A DNA stretch of 58,944 nucleotides from Uliginosibacterium gangwonense. Lineage in GTDB: Bacteria > Pseudomonadota > Gammaproteobacteria > Burkholderiales > Rhodocyclaceae. The DNA lies in contig DYIB01000004.1 of NCBI GenBank assembly GCA_020723855.1, positions 3,266 through 62,209 on the forward strand, in the 5' to 3' direction. This document shows, piece after piece, positions 37,841 to 46,928 of this stretch. The stretch's first letter is position 1; the number at the start of each line of letters is the position of its first letter. The notes beneath the pieces are model-generated. The model was not told where the DNA came from. It ran no database searches and saw only the letters and a program-made list of their open reading frames with translations. The position numbers were made by a program, and so were the translations under genes.

Positions 37841-40669
37841 ATGATGAAGCAGATGCTCAGCAACTCGTATCTCTTCGGCTCGAACGCACCGTTCATCGAA
37901 GAGCTGTACGAATCCTATCTCCACAATCCGGGTTCGGTGCCCGAGGTCTGGCGTGATTACTTCGACCAGCTGCAGAACGTCCCCGGCGCCGCCGGACCCG
38001 ACGTCGCCCATCAGCCGATCATCGTCTCCTTCGCCCAGCGCGCCAGGATGGGCGCGCTGCGCCCCGTCCCGGCGGCGGCCGCGGCGGCGGACGTGAAGAA
38101 GCAGGTGTCGGTGCTGCAGCTCATCAACGCCTACCGCTTCCTCGGCAGCCGCTGGGCCAACCTGGATCCGCTGAAGCGTCTGGAGCGTCCCGCCGTCGCC
38201 GAGCTGGAGCCCTCCTTCTATGGCTTCACCGAGGCCGATCTGGGGCAGACCTTCGCCACCGGCAGCTTCGCCGGCGCGCCCGACCAGGCCACCCTGCGCG
38301 AAGTGCTTGAAGCGCTGCGCCAGACCTACTGCGGCACCATCGGCGCCGAGTACATGTACATCAGCGACATCACCCAGAAGCGCTGGATCCAGAGCCGCCT
38401 GGAGCCGGTACGCTCGTCGCCCCGGTACGAGCCGGAGCGGCGCAAGCGCTTCCTGGCGCGCCTCACCGCCGCGGAGACCATGGAGAAGTATCTCCACACC
38501 AAGTACGTGGGCCAGAAGCGCTTCTCGCTCGAGGGCGGCGAGAGCACCATCGTGGCCCTGGACGAACTGGTGCGCGTGGCCGGGTCGCTCGGCGTGCAGG
38601 AGATCGTCATCGGCATGGCCCACCGGGGCCGCCTCAACGTGCTGGTGAACACCCTGGGCAAGTCGCCCAAGGATCTGTTCTCGGAATTCGAAGGCAAGCA
38701 CCCCCAGGAGCTGTCCGCCGGCGACGTGAAATACCACATGGGCTTCTCCTCCGATCTGTCCACTCCCGGCGGCCCGGTGCACGTGACGCTGGCGTTCAAC
38801 CCCTCGCACCTGGAAATCGTGAACCCCGTGATCGAAGGCTCGGTCTACGCGCGCCAGCGCCGCCGCGGCGACAAGACCGGCGCCGAAGTGCTCCCGGTGC
38901 TGATCCACGGCGGCGCCGCCGTCGCCGGCCAGGGCGTGGTCCAGGAGACCCTCAACTTCTCCCAGACGCGCGGCTACGGCACCGGCGGCACGGTGCACAT
39001 CGTCATCAACAACCAGATCGGCTTCACCACCTCGGACCCGCGCGACAGCCGCTCGACCCTGTACTGCACCGACGTCGTCAAGATGGTCGAGGCGCCGATC
39101 TTCCACGTGAACGGCGACGATCCCGAGGCGGTGGCCTTCGTCACCCAGCTTGCCATGGAATTCCGCCAGGAGTTCAGGAAGGACGTGGTGATTGACCTGA
39201 TCTGCTTCCGCAAGCTGGGCCACAACGAGCAGGACGAGCCCATGGTCACCCAGCCGCTCATGTACAAGAAGATCGCGGCGCACCCGGGCACGCGCAAGCT
39301 GTACGCCGACAAGCTGGTGACCCAGGGCGTGGTCGCGGCGGACGAGCCGGAACAGATGATCCGGAATTACCGCGCCGCCCTGGACGAGGGCCGCCTGGTG
39401 GAAAGCCCCGTGCTCACCAACCATCAGCGCAAGTTCGCCGTGGACTGGAGCCCCTTCATCGGCCAGCCCTACACCGACGAGTGCGACACGCGCGTGCCGA
39501 TGGAGGAGTTGAAGCGCCTGGCCCAGCGCATCACCGAGGTGCCCGACAACTTCACCCTGCATGCGCGCGTACTCAAGATCAACGAGGACCGCAAGGCCAT
39601 GGGCGAGGGCCGGCTGCCCCTGGACTGGGGCATGGCCGAGAACCTGTCCTACGCCACCCTGCTGGTCAACGGCTTCGGCGTGCGCGTGTCGGGCGAAGAC
39701 GTGGGCCGCGGCACCTTCTTCCACCGCCACGCGGTGCTGCACGACCAGAACCGGGAGCGCTGGGACGCCGGCACCTACGTGCCCCTGCAGCACATCCAGG
39801 AAAAGCAGGCGCCCTTCGTGGTGATCGACTCGGTGCTGTCCGAGGAAGGGGTGCTGGGCTTCGAGTACGGCTACTCCACCGCCGAGCCCAACGAGCTGGT
39901 GATCTGGGAAGCCCAGTTCGGCGACTTCGCCAACGGCGCCCAGGTGGTCATCGACCAGTTCATCACCTCCGGCGAGGCCAAGTGGGGGCGCCTGTCGGGC
40001 CTGGTGATGCTGCTGCCCCACGGCTATGAAGGGCAGGGGCCGGAACACTCGTCGGCGCGCCTGGAGCGCTACATGCAGATGTGCGCCGAGCAGAACATCC
40101 AGGTGTGCGTGCCTTCCACCCCGGCGCAGATCTTCCACCTGCTGCGCCGCCAGATGCTGCGCAAGGTGCGCAAGCCCCTGGTGGTCATGACACCCAAGTC
40201 GCTGCTGCGCCACAAGGATGCGGTGTCGACCCTGGACGAGCTGGCCAACGGCTCGTTCCGCACGGTGATCGGCGAAGTGGACGAACTGGACGCCAAGAAG
40301 GTGAACCGCGTCGTCGTGTGCTCGGGCAAGGTGTATTACGAGCTGCTGGCGGCGCGGCGCGAGCGCAAGCTCAACAACGTGGCCATCGTGCGCATCGAGC
40401 AGCTCTATCCCTTCCCCTCGGCGGCCTACGCGGCCGAGCTGAAGAAATATGCCGGCGCCAAGGAAGTGGTGTGGTGCCAGGAAGAGCCCCAGAACCAGGG
40501 CGCCTGGTACTCGTCGCGCCATCACCTGGTGGAGCCGCTCGCCGCCAAGCAGACGCTGCTGTTCGCCGGGCGCCCGCCGGCGGCCTCCCCCGCCGTGGGC
40601 TATTACGCCAAGCATCTGGAGCAACAGAAGGCTCTGATCAACCAGGCCCTGGGTGAGGTCAAGGGCTGA
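37841..40669 (+). CDS. sucA: 2-Oxoglutarate dehydrogenase E1 component
   Basis: A 942-residue thiamine-diphosphate enzyme. [20 protein letters not shown] is the E1o N-terminus; [17 protein letters not shown] and [17 protein letters not shown] hold substrate residues; [10 protein letters not shown] lies in the cofactor region; RNMQ-like ends are replaced by [10 protein letters not shown]. It decarboxylates 2-oxoglutarate and loads succinyl on the lipoyl group of SucB. Two adjacent ATG codons can start; the first is used. A frame open 64 codons upstream crosses the repeat and is not used. Confidence 0.97.
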   Translation: MMKQMLSNSYLFGSNAPFIEELYESYLHNPGSVPEVWRDYFDQLQNVPGAAGPDVAHQPIIVSFAQRARMGALRPVPAAAAAADVKKQVSVLQLINAYRFLGSRWANLDPLKRLERPAVAELEPSFYGFTEADLGQTFATGSFAGAPDQATLREVLEALRQTYCGTIGAEYMYISDITQKRWIQSRLEPVRSSPRYEPERRKRFLARLTAAETMEKYLHTKYVGQKRFSLEGGESTIVALDELVRVAGSLGVQEIVIGMAHRGRLNVLVNTLGKSPKDLFSEFEGKHPQELSAGDVKYHMGFSSDLSTPGGPVHVTLAFNPSHLEIVNPVIEGSVYARQRRRGDKTGAEVLPVLIHGGAAVAGQGVVQETLNFSQTRGYGTGGTVHIVINNQIGFTTSDPRDSRSTLYCTDVVKMVEAPIFHVNGDDPEAVAFVTQLAMEFRQEFRKDVVIDLICFRKLGHNEQDEPMVTQPLMYKKIAAHPGTRKLYADKLVTQGVVAADEPEQMIRNYRAALDEGRLVESPVLTNHQRKFAVDWSPFIGQPYTDECDTRVPMEELKRLAQRITEVPDNFTLHARVLKINEDRKAMGEGRLPLDWGMAENLSYATLLVNGFGVRVSGEDVGRGTFFHRHAVLHDQNRERWDAGTYVPLQHIQEKQAPFVVIDSVLSEEGVLGFEYGYSTAEPNELVIWEAQFGDFANGAQVVIDQFITSGEAKWGRLSGLVMLLPHGYEGQGPEHSSARLERYMQMCAEQNIQVCVPSTPAQIFHLLRRQMLRKVRKPLVVMTPKSLLRHKDAVSTLDELANGSFRTVIGEVDELDAKKVNRVVVCSGKVYYELLAARRERKLNNVAIVRIEQLYPFPSAAYAAELKKYAGAKEVVWCQEEPQNQGAWYSSRHHLVEPLAAKQTLLFAGRPPAASPAVGYYAKHLEQQKALINQALGEVKG

Positions 40670-40694
40670 GCCGAACAGGAAGAATGGAGAAATC

Positions 40695-41939
40695 ATGCTG
40701 ATCGAAGTGAAAGTCCCCCAACTGTCCGAATCGGTCGCTGAAGCGACCCTGGTGAATTGGCACAAGAAGGAAGGCGAAGCCGTCTCCCGCGACGAGAACC
40801 TGATCGACATCGAGACCGACAAGGTGGTGCTGGAGACCCCGGCGCCCGAGTCCGGAGTGCTGGTGAAGATCATCAAGGGCGACGGCACCACCGTCACCAG
40901 CGGTGAAATCATCGCCCAGATCGACACGGAGGCGAAGGCGGCTGCCGGCGCGGCGGCACCGGCCGCCAAGGCGGCGCCCCAGCCGGCGCCGGCCAAGGCC
41001 GCGGCGCCTGCCGCCGCGGCGCCCCAGCCCATGCCCGCTGCGCGCAAGATCATCGAGGAAAAGAACCTGGACGCCGCCGCCATTGCCGGCACCGGCCGCG
41101 GCGGCCGCGTCACCAAGGGCGACGTGCTGGAATTCGCCCAGCGCCCGGCGGCTGCGCCGGCCGCCGCTCCGGCTCCTGCCGCCCGGGCGCCGCTGCCCCA
41201 GCCCCAGGCCCCGGTGAACATCGAGGCGCTGCTGGCCGAGCGGCCCGAGCAGCGTGTGCCCATGTCGCGCCTGCGCGCGCGCATCGCCGAGCGCCTGGTG
41301 CAGAGCCAGCAGACCGCCGCCATCCTGACCACCTTCAACGAGGTGAACATGGCGCCGGTGATGGAGCTGCGCAACAAGTACAAGGACAAGTTCGAGAAAG
41401 AGCATGGCGTCAAGCTGGGCTTCATGTCCTTCTTCGTCAAGGCGGCCATCCAGGCGCTGAAGAAGTTCCCCATCCTCAACGCCTCGGTGGACGGCAACGA
41501 CATCATCTATCACGGCTACTTCGACATCGGCATCGCCGTGGGCAGCCCGCGCGGCCTGGTGGTGCCCATCCTGCGCGACGCCGACCAGATGTCCCTGGCG
41601 GACATCGAGAAGAAGATCGCCGAGTTCGGCGTCAAGGCCAAGGACGGCAAGCTGTCCATCGAGGAGCTGACCGGCGGCACCTTCTCCATTTCCAACGGCG
41701 GCGTGTTCGGCTCCATGCTGTCCACCCCCATCATCAACCCGCCCCAGTCGGCCATCCTGGGCATCCATGCCACCAAGGACCGGCCGGTGGCGGAAAACGG
41801 GCAGATCGTGATCCGCCCGATCAACTACCTGGCCCTGTCCTATGACCACCGCATCATCGACGGCCGCGAGGCGGTGCTGGGCCTGGTCACCATGAAGGAA
41901 GCGCTGGAGGACCCGGCGCGGATGCTGCTGGACATCTGA
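40695..41939 (+). CDS. sucB: Dihydrolipoyllysine succinyltransferase (E2 of 2-oxoglutarate dehydrogenase)
   Basis: A 414-residue E2. One lipoyl domain (residues 1-80, lysine in [11 protein letters not shown]), an Ala/Pro-rich linker (85-115), an E3-binding domain ([20 protein letters not shown]), a second Ala/Pro linker, and the catalytic domain ending in [15 protein letters not shown] with the HxxxD active site. It transfers succinyl to CoA and forms the core of the complex. It starts 25 bases after sucA. Confidence 0.97.
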   Translation: MLIEVKVPQLSESVAEATLVNWHKKEGEAVSRDENLIDIETDKVVLETPAPESGVLVKIIKGDGTTVTSGEIIAQIDTEAKAAAGAAAPAAKAAPQPAPAKAAAPAAAAPQPMPAARKIIEEKNLDAAAIAGTGRGGRVTKGDVLEFAQRPAAAPAAAPAPAARAPLPQPQAPVNIEALLAERPEQRVPMSRLRARIAERLVQSQQTAAILTTFNEVNMAPVMELRNKYKDKFEKEHGVKLGFMSFFVKAAIQALKKFPILNASVDGNDIIYHGYFDIGIAVGSPRGLVVPILRDADQMSLADIEKKIAEFGVKAKDGKLSIEELTGGTFSISNGGVFGSMLSTPIINPPQSAILGIHATKDRPVAENGQIVIRPINYLALSYDHRIIDGREAVLGLVTMKEALEDPARMLLDI

Positions 41940-41950
41940 GAAGCAAGAAG

Positions 41951-42056
41951 AACCGCATTCAACGCAGAGGGCGCAGAGACGCAGAGAGCGCGGAGAAAAC
42001 CAGAGAAAAATCTCTGCGTCCTCTGCGTCTCTGCGTTCTCTGCGTTAAAAGAGGTT
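41951..42056. repeat. Inverted array of ACGCAGAG-type short repeats
   Basis: The left arm (to about 41996) carries AACGCAGAGG, GCGCAGAG and ACGCAGAG units; the right arm (42008-42056) carries the complements (CTCTGCGT four times). The outer ends read AACCGC on the left. It fills the sucB-lpdA gap and would form a long imperfect hairpin. The unit differs from the acnA-side element mainly by G for A (CGCAGAG against CGCAAAG). Confidence 0.75.
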
Positions 42057-42063
42057 AACAAAC

Positions 42064-43491
42064 ATGCCTAAACAATTCGATGTCGTAGTCATCGGCGGCG
42101 GCCCGGGAGGTTATGTGGCCGCCATCCGCGCCGCCCAGTTGGGCTTCACCACCGCCTGCGTCGAGTCCCAGGCCTACGCCGATCCCAAGGGCGAGGTGCG
42201 CCTGGGCGGCACCTGCCTGAACGTGGGCTGCATTCCCTCCAAGGCGCTGCTCCAGTCCTCGGAGCTGTACGACCAGGCCAATCACGCCTTCGTGATGCAC
42301 GGCATCAGCGTCAAGGACGTGAAGATCGACGTGGCCTCGATGATCCGGCGCAAGAACAACATCGTCAGCCAGCTCACCTCGGGCATCAAGGGGCTGTTCA
42401 AGAAGAACAAGGTGACGCTGCTGCCGGGCCATGGCAAGTTCGCCGGCCGCACCGCCGACGGCTGGCAGGTGGATGTGGCAGGCGAGATCGTGGAGACCAA
42501 GCATGTCATCATCGCCACGGGCTCCACGGCCAGGCACCTGCCCGGCGTCCCGGTGGACAACAAGGTGATCTGCGACAACGTCGGTGCCCTGGATTTCGAC
42601 GAGGTGCCCAAGCGCCTGGGCGTGATCGGCGCCGGCGTCATCGGCCTGGAGATGGGCAGCGTGTGGAAGCGCCTGGGCTCCCAGGTGACGCTGCTGGAAG
42701 CCCTGCCGGAATTCCTCGGCGCCGCCGACCAGGCCGTGGCCAAGGAAGCCTGGAAGGTGTTCACCAACAAGCAGGGCCTGAACATCGTCCTGGGCGCGAA
42801 GATCGGCAAAGTGACCCGGAACGGGAACGGCGTCACCGTCGAGTACGAGAACAGCGACGGCAGCAGCGCCCGGCTGGAATGCGACAAGCTCATCGTGTCC
42901 GTCGGGCGCGTGCCCAACACCGCCGGCCTCAACGCCGAGGAGGTGGGCCTGGAGCTGGACGACCGGGGCCGCATCGCCGTGGACCAGCACTGCCGCACCA
43001 ACCTGCCGGGCGTGTGGGCCGTGGGCGACGTGGTGCGTGGGCCCATGCTGGCCCACAAGGGCATGGAAGAAGGCGTCATGGTCGCCGAGCTGATCGCCGG
43101 CCAGGCGGGCCACGTGAACCTCGATACCGTGCCCTGGGTGATCTACACCCATCCGGAAATCGCCTGGGTGGGCAAGACCGAGCAGCAGCTCAAGGCAGAG
43201 CGCGTCGAGTACCGCGCCGGCCAGATCCCCTTCGTCGCCAACGGCCGGGCGCTCGGCCAGGGCGACACCACCGGCTTCGTCAAGATGCTGGCCGACGCCA
43301 AGACCGACCGCATCCTGGGCGTGCATGTCATCGGCACCAACGCCTCGGAGCTGATCGCGGAAGCGGTGGTGGCGATGGAATTCGGCGCCAGCTCGGAAGA
43401 CATCGCCCGCATCGTCCACGCCCACCCGACCCTGTCGGAGGTGATGCACGAGGCGGCCCTGGCGGTGGACAAGCGGCCGCTGCATTTCTGA
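42064..43491 (+). CDS. lpdA: Dihydrolipoyl dehydrogenase
   Basis: A 475-residue flavoprotein disulfide reductase. [20 protein letters not shown] binds [19 protein letters not shown] has the redox cysteines, [16 protein letters not shown] binds NAD and [14 protein letters not shown] near the C-terminus contains the catalytic His-Glu pair. As E3 it reoxidises the lipoyl group of SucB. The ATG follows AAGAGG and lies 125 bases after sucB behind the repeat. Confidence 0.97.
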   Translation: MPKQFDVVVIGGGPGGYVAAIRAAQLGFTTACVESQAYADPKGEVRLGGTCLNVGCIPSKALLQSSELYDQANHAFVMHGISVKDVKIDVASMIRRKNNIVSQLTSGIKGLFKKNKVTLLPGHGKFAGRTADGWQVDVAGEIVETKHVIIATGSTARHLPGVPVDNKVICDNVGALDFDEVPKRLGVIGAGVIGLEMGSVWKRLGSQVTLLEALPEFLGAADQAVAKEAWKVFTNKQGLNIVLGAKIGKVTRNGNGVTVEYENSDGSSARLECDKLIVSVGRVPNTAGLNAEEVGLELDDRGRIAVDQHCRTNLPGVWAVGDVVRGPMLAHKGMEEGVMVAELIAGQAGHVNLDTVPWVIYTHPEIAWVGKTEQQLKAERVEYRAGQIPFVANGRALGQGDTTGFVKMLADAKTDRILGVHVIGTNASELIAEAVVAMEFGASSEDIARIVHAHPTLSEVMHEAALAVDKRPLHF

Positions 43492-43510
43492 CAAGAATGA
43501 CGGGCGACGA

Positions 43511-44653
43511 GTGACAGGCGTCACCGTCGCCCGTATTGTTATGCCCCATAGAGCGCTGAACGTTCCCCAGTACGGCATGCTCGAGGCCTTCGAGCGCACG
43601 CTGGCGACGCGCGGCATGGTGGCCGACGAGGCTCAGCGCGCCGCCGCCGAGCGCCTGCAGCGCCTCTACGGCGAGCTGCTGGCGTTCAAGGTGGCCCGTT
43701 CCAGTACGCTCAAGAAGCTGCTGGTGCGGCCCACGCCGCCGCGCGGCCTGTACTTCTGGGGCGGCGTCGGGCGCGGCAAGAGCTTCCTCATGGACTGCTT
43801 CTTCGAGGCGGTGCCCTACAAGCGCAAGCGGCGGGTGCATTTCCACGCCTTCATGCAGGAAGTGCACAACGAACTGCGCAGCCTCAAGCAGGAGGCCGAC
43901 CCCCTGGTCAGGGTGGCCGAGCGCATCGCCCGCCAGACGCGGCTGCTGTGCTTCGACGAGTTCCACGTCTCGGACATCGCCGACGCCATGATCCTGGGGC
44001 GCCTGCTCACCGGCCTGTTCGAGCGCGGCGTGGTGCTGGTCATGACATCCAACTATCCGCCGGACGGCCTCTATCCCAACGGCCTGCAGCGCCACAATTT
44101 CCTGCCCACCATCGAGCTGCTCAAGCGCAACCTGGACGTGCTGGAAGTGGACGCGGGCATCGACTACCGCTTGCGCCGCCTGGAGAAAATCCCCGCCTAC
44201 CTGGTGCCGGCCGATGCCGCCGCGGAACGCAAGCTGGAGGAGGATTTCCGCCAGCTCGCGGGGGAGGCGGGCCGCCCCGGGGAGATCGAGCTGTTCGGCC
44301 GCAAGCTGCGCGCCAGGCGCAGGGCCGATGGCGTGATCTGGTTCGACTTCGCCGTGCTGTGCGGCGGGCCCCGCTCCCAGAACGACTACCTGGAAATCGC
44401 CCGCTGCTACCACACCCTGCTGCTCTCGGGCGTGCCGCGCATGACGCGCGACCAGGCCAACGAAGCGCGCCGCTTCACCTGGCTGGTGGACGTGCTGTAC
44501 GAACACCGGGTCAAGCTCATCGTCTCGGCCGACGCCGAGGCCCACGACCTGTACCGGGAGGGCCCCAACGCCCAGGAATTTCCGCGCACCGTCAGCCGCC
44601 TGATCGAGATGCGCAGCCGCGACTACCTGGCCACCCAACACCGCAGCGACTGA
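43511..44653 (+). CDS. zapE: Cell division ATPase ZapE (AFG1 family)
   Basis: A 380-residue AAA-type ATPase with GLYFWGGVGRGKSFLMDCF (Walker A), RVHFHAFMQEVHNEL, LLCFDEFHVSDIADAMIL (Walker B) and MTSNYPPDGLYPNGLQR. ZapE acts at the Z-ring and is implicated in division under stress. The start is uncertain: GTG here or ATG 30 bases in (MPHRALNVPQYG). It lies 19 bases after lpdA, an arrangement seen in related genomes. Confidence 0.93.
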   Translation: MTGVTVARIVMPHRALNVPQYGMLEAFERTLATRGMVADEAQRAAAERLQRLYGELLAFKVARSSTLKKLLVRPTPPRGLYFWGGVGRGKSFLMDCFFEAVPYKRKRRVHFHAFMQEVHNELRSLKQEADPLVRVAERIARQTRLLCFDEFHVSDIADAMILGRLLTGLFERGVVLVMTSNYPPDGLYPNGLQRHNFLPTIELLKRNLDVLEVDAGIDYRLRRLEKIPAYLVPADAAAERKLEEDFRQLAGEAGRPGEIELFGRKLRARRRADGVIWFDFAVLCGGPRSQNDYLEIARCYHTLLLSGVPRMTRDQANEARRFTWLVDVLYEHRVKLIVSADAEAHDLYREGPNAQEFPRTVSRLIEMRSRDYLATQHRSD

Positions 44654-44659
44654 TCGCCG

Positions 44660-44677
44660 GTCGGGCTTCAGCCCGAC
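44660..44677 (+). terminator. GTCGGGC hairpin after zapE
   Basis: GTCGGGC-TTCA-GCCCGAC is a perfect 7-bp stem 6 bases after the zapE stop. There is no T-run. The sequence resembles short REP-like hairpins common in proteobacteria, so it may be a repeat as much as a terminator. Confidence 0.45.
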
Positions 44678-44793
44678 AAGACGCGGAGCCGGTTCTTGCG
44701 ACGTAGGCTGATCTGCGCAGCAGCCGCAGCCACAACGAGCCCTTGTCAAACCCCTGCGCCGGCGCGATGATGGCCCCTCCCTGGAGGACGTCC

Positions 44794-45648
44794 ATGCACC
44801 GGCTGATCCCATTGCTTTTTCTCCTGCTGGCCCTGGCTGCGCCGGCCCATGCCCAGCAGGAGCTGGAAATCATCCAGCTCAAGCACCGCAGCGCCGAGCA
44901 GGTCATGCCCCAGCTCAAGCCCTTCGTCGAGCCGGGCGGCGTCGTTTCCGGCATGAACTACCAGATCTTCCTGCGCGCCTCGCGCGCCAACCGCGAGCAG
45001 ATCAAGCAGCTCCTCGCCGCCCTGGACCAGGCGCCGCGCCGGCTGCTCATCACCGTGCGCCACGACAACCGGCGCAGCGGCGCCGACGCCGGTGCCGAGA
45101 TCTCAGGCAGCGTCGGCGGCAACGTGCGCATCATCCAACCGGGCGGCGGCGACGGTCGCGGCGCCACGGTGGAGATGCGCCGCGGCGACGACGTCATCCG
45201 CGGCCGCAGCTACGAGACCCGCGCGAGCGCCGCCGATCGCGTCTCCCAGCAGGTGCAGGTGGTGGAGGGCGGCCGCGCTTTCATCCACGTGGGCCAGTCC
45301 CTGCCAGTTCCGCTACGCAGCGTGGTGATCACGCCGGCAGGCGCCATCGTTTCCGAAAGCATCGTCTACCGCGACCTGGGCACCGGCTTCTACGCCGAGC
45401 CGCGTCTCTCCGGCGACACCGTCACCCTGGAGATCAGCCCCAGCCACGACACCCCCGCCAACCTGGGCCCGGGCAGCGCCAACATCCAGCGCCTGTCCAC
45501 CACCGTGTCGGGCCGCCTTGGAGAATGGCTGGAGATCGGCGCCAGCAACGCGGAGGCCGCCGCCGACCAGTCCGGCACCGGGCGCTACTCCACCCGCAGC
45601 AGCCTGGACGCCCGGCGCGTGCTGCTCAAGGTGGAAGAGCTGCGGTAG
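44794..45648 (+). CDS. Exported protein with secretin N-terminal (NolW-like) domain
   Basis: A 284-residue protein with a signal peptide (MHRLIPLLFLLLALAAPAHA) and one N-terminal secretin short domain: LEIIQLKHRSAEQVMPQLKP, FLRASRANREQIKQLLAALD, RRLLITVRHD. A Gly-rich middle follows, then beta-rich C-terminal sequence. It lacks the pore-forming secretin domain, so it is not a full secretion channel. The ATG is preceded by GGAGG. Similar stand-alone proteins are found in betaproteobacteria; the role is unknown, presumably periplasmic or outer-membrane associated. Confidence 0.75.
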   Translation: MHRLIPLLFLLLALAAPAHAQQELEIIQLKHRSAEQVMPQLKPFVEPGGVVSGMNYQIFLRASRANREQIKQLLAALDQAPRRLLITVRHDNRRSGADAGAEISGSVGGNVRIIQPGGGDGRGATVEMRRGDDVIRGRSYETRASAADRVSQQVQVVEGGRAFIHVGQSLPVPLRSVVITPAGAIVSESIVYRDLGTGFYAEPRLSGDTVTLEISPSHDTPANLGPGSANIQRLSTTVSGRLGEWLEIGASNAEAAADQSGTGRYSTRSSLDARRVLLKVEELR

Positions 45649-45665
45649 CGGCAGGCAGCAGGTCC

Positions 45666-45684
45666 CCTCCTTTGCCAAAGGAGG
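45666..45684. terminator. CCTCCTTT hairpin
   Basis: CCTCCTTT-GCC-AAAGGAGG forms a perfect 8-bp stem, and GTCC/GGAC outside it would extend the pairing across one bulged base. It lies 18 bases after the NolW-like gene in a 173-base gap that otherwise holds only a 24-codon frame with CPKC. No T-run follows. Confidence 0.45.
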
Positions 45685-45821
45685 GACAGGGAGGATTTCG
45701 GCAACATGACAAAGATCAAGAAGTGCCCGAAATGCTGGCCGAGCTTGCCGATCTCCGCAAGAACCCGCTGTCCTGAATAAAATACTCAGGCATAATTCCA
45801 TGCGGCTCGAGGGAGGTCCGC

Positions 45822-46790
45822 ATGGAGCGGTTCCACCGATACTACAAACTCCACCAACTGCTGCGCAGCCGGCGCCTGCCGGTGGCGCGCGCCGACATCG
45901 AGCGGGCGCTGGAATGCTCGCGGGCCACGGCCAAGCGCGTGATAGAAGAAATGCGCAACTGCGGCGCACCCATCGAGTTCGTCCGGGGCGCCGGCTACCG
46001 CTATCGTCCCGGAGAAGCGTTCGAACTGCCGGGAATCTGGTTCACTCCCTCCGAACTGCTCGCCCTGCTTGCCGCCCATCAGCTTCTCTCCCAAGCCGAG
46101 CCCGGCCTGCTCGACGACACCCTCGCGCCGCTGCGCCGCCGGATAGAGCAACTCCTGCAAGCCGAGCACCTTGGCGCCGGCGAATTGGTGCGCCGCGTCA
46201 AGATGCTGCGCATGGCCGGCCGCGGCGTCGGTGGGCATTTCAACCGGATCGTGACCGCTCTCGCCACACGCAAACGGCTTTCGGTCCTGTACCACGCCCG
46301 GTTCAACGACAGTGAAGAGCGCCGCACCCTCTCGCCCCAGCGTCTGGTCCACTATCGCGACAACTGGTACCTGGACGCGTGGTGCCACAAGCGCCGGGGA
46401 CTACGCAGCTTCGCCCTGGAACGCATCCGCGACGCCCGTCCGGCCGACGCGCCCGCCCGGGAGATCGACGACAAAGAGCTCGACCGCCACTTCGCCGCCG
46501 CCTACGGCATCTTCGCCGGCCAGCCGACGCACGTCGCCATACTGCGCTTCAGCCCCGAGCATGCGCGCTGGGTGGCGGAGGAAGAGTGGCATCCAAGGCA
46601 GGAAGGGCACTGGCTGGACGATGGCCGATACGAGCTGCGGGTGCCGTACTCGGACTCGCGCGAGTTGGTGATGGATGTTCTGAAGCATGGGGAGCATGTG
46701 GAAGTGGTCGGGCCGCCGGAGTTGACGCGGGAAGTGATGGGGCGGCTAAAGGCTGCATTGGAGCGTTATCTCGGCGGGCTCACTAATTGA
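45822..46790 (+). CDS. WYL-domain transcriptional regulator
   Basis: A 322-residue protein with an N-terminal HTH (RFHRYYKLHQLLRSRRLPVA, ALECSRATAKRVIEEMR), a central WYL domain (LSVLYHARFNDSEERRTLSP, YRDNWYLDAWCHKRRGLR) and a C-terminal WCX-type extension. WYL regulators bind nucleic-acid-related ligands and control several defence systems, including CRISPR-Cas loci. The gene ends 138 bases before cas3 on the same strand. The intervening sequence contains inverted repeats that could be its operator. Its role as the local cas regulator is inferred from position. Confidence 0.88.
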   Translation: MERFHRYYKLHQLLRSRRLPVARADIERALECSRATAKRVIEEMRNCGAPIEFVRGAGYRYRPGEAFELPGIWFTPSELLALLAAHQLLSQAEPGLLDDTLAPLRRRIEQLLQAEHLGAGELVRRVKMLRMAGRGVGGHFNRIVTALATRKRLSVLYHARFNDSEERRTLSPQRLVHYRDNWYLDAWCHKRRGLRSFALERIRDARPADAPAREIDDKELDRHFAAAYGIFAGQPTHVAILRFSPEHARWVAEEEWHPRQEGHWLDDGRYELRVPYSDSRELVMDVLKHGEHVEVVGPPELTREVMGRLKAALERYLGGLTN

Positions 46791-46874
46791 GCCCGTCAGG
46801 GGAGTCAAATACGCGAAAAGCGCGAATCGACGCTAGTCGCAATGGGGTAGGAGATGAGTGGCAGATGGCAAGCC

Positions 46875-46914
46875 GGTCGTGGCTGGAAGAAAAGCTACGA
46901 CCGATCCTAATCGG
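46875..46914 (+). promoter_or_regulatory. Two adjacent inverted repeats before cas3
   Basis: GGTCGTGGCT (46875-46884) pairs with AGCTACGACC (46893-46902) with one mismatch, and CCGAT-CCTA-ATCGG follows at once (46901-46914). They end 15 bases before the cas3 ATG, overlapping the GGAGG site. Candidates for a WYL operator or an RNA structure hiding the ribosome site. Confidence 0.4.
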
Positions 46915-46928
46915 AGGACAACAAACGG

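Noticed and set aside
37586-41506. Very long open frame on the - strand opposite gltA, sucA and sucB (over 1300 codons)
   Set aside because: It is antisense to three unmistakable TCA genes; high GC removes stop codons from the opposite frame. The translation is low in complexity and matches nothing.
41951-42056. ACGCAGAG repeats (and the one at 21260-21395) as CRISPR or tandem satellite
   Set aside because: Units are 7-9 bases and arranged as an inverted pair, with no spacers.
45706-45780. 24-codon frame with a CPKC motif between the NolW-like and WYL genes
   Set aside because: Too short to support, no good ribosome site, and the CPKC pair alone is weak evidence; it may be a gene remnant.
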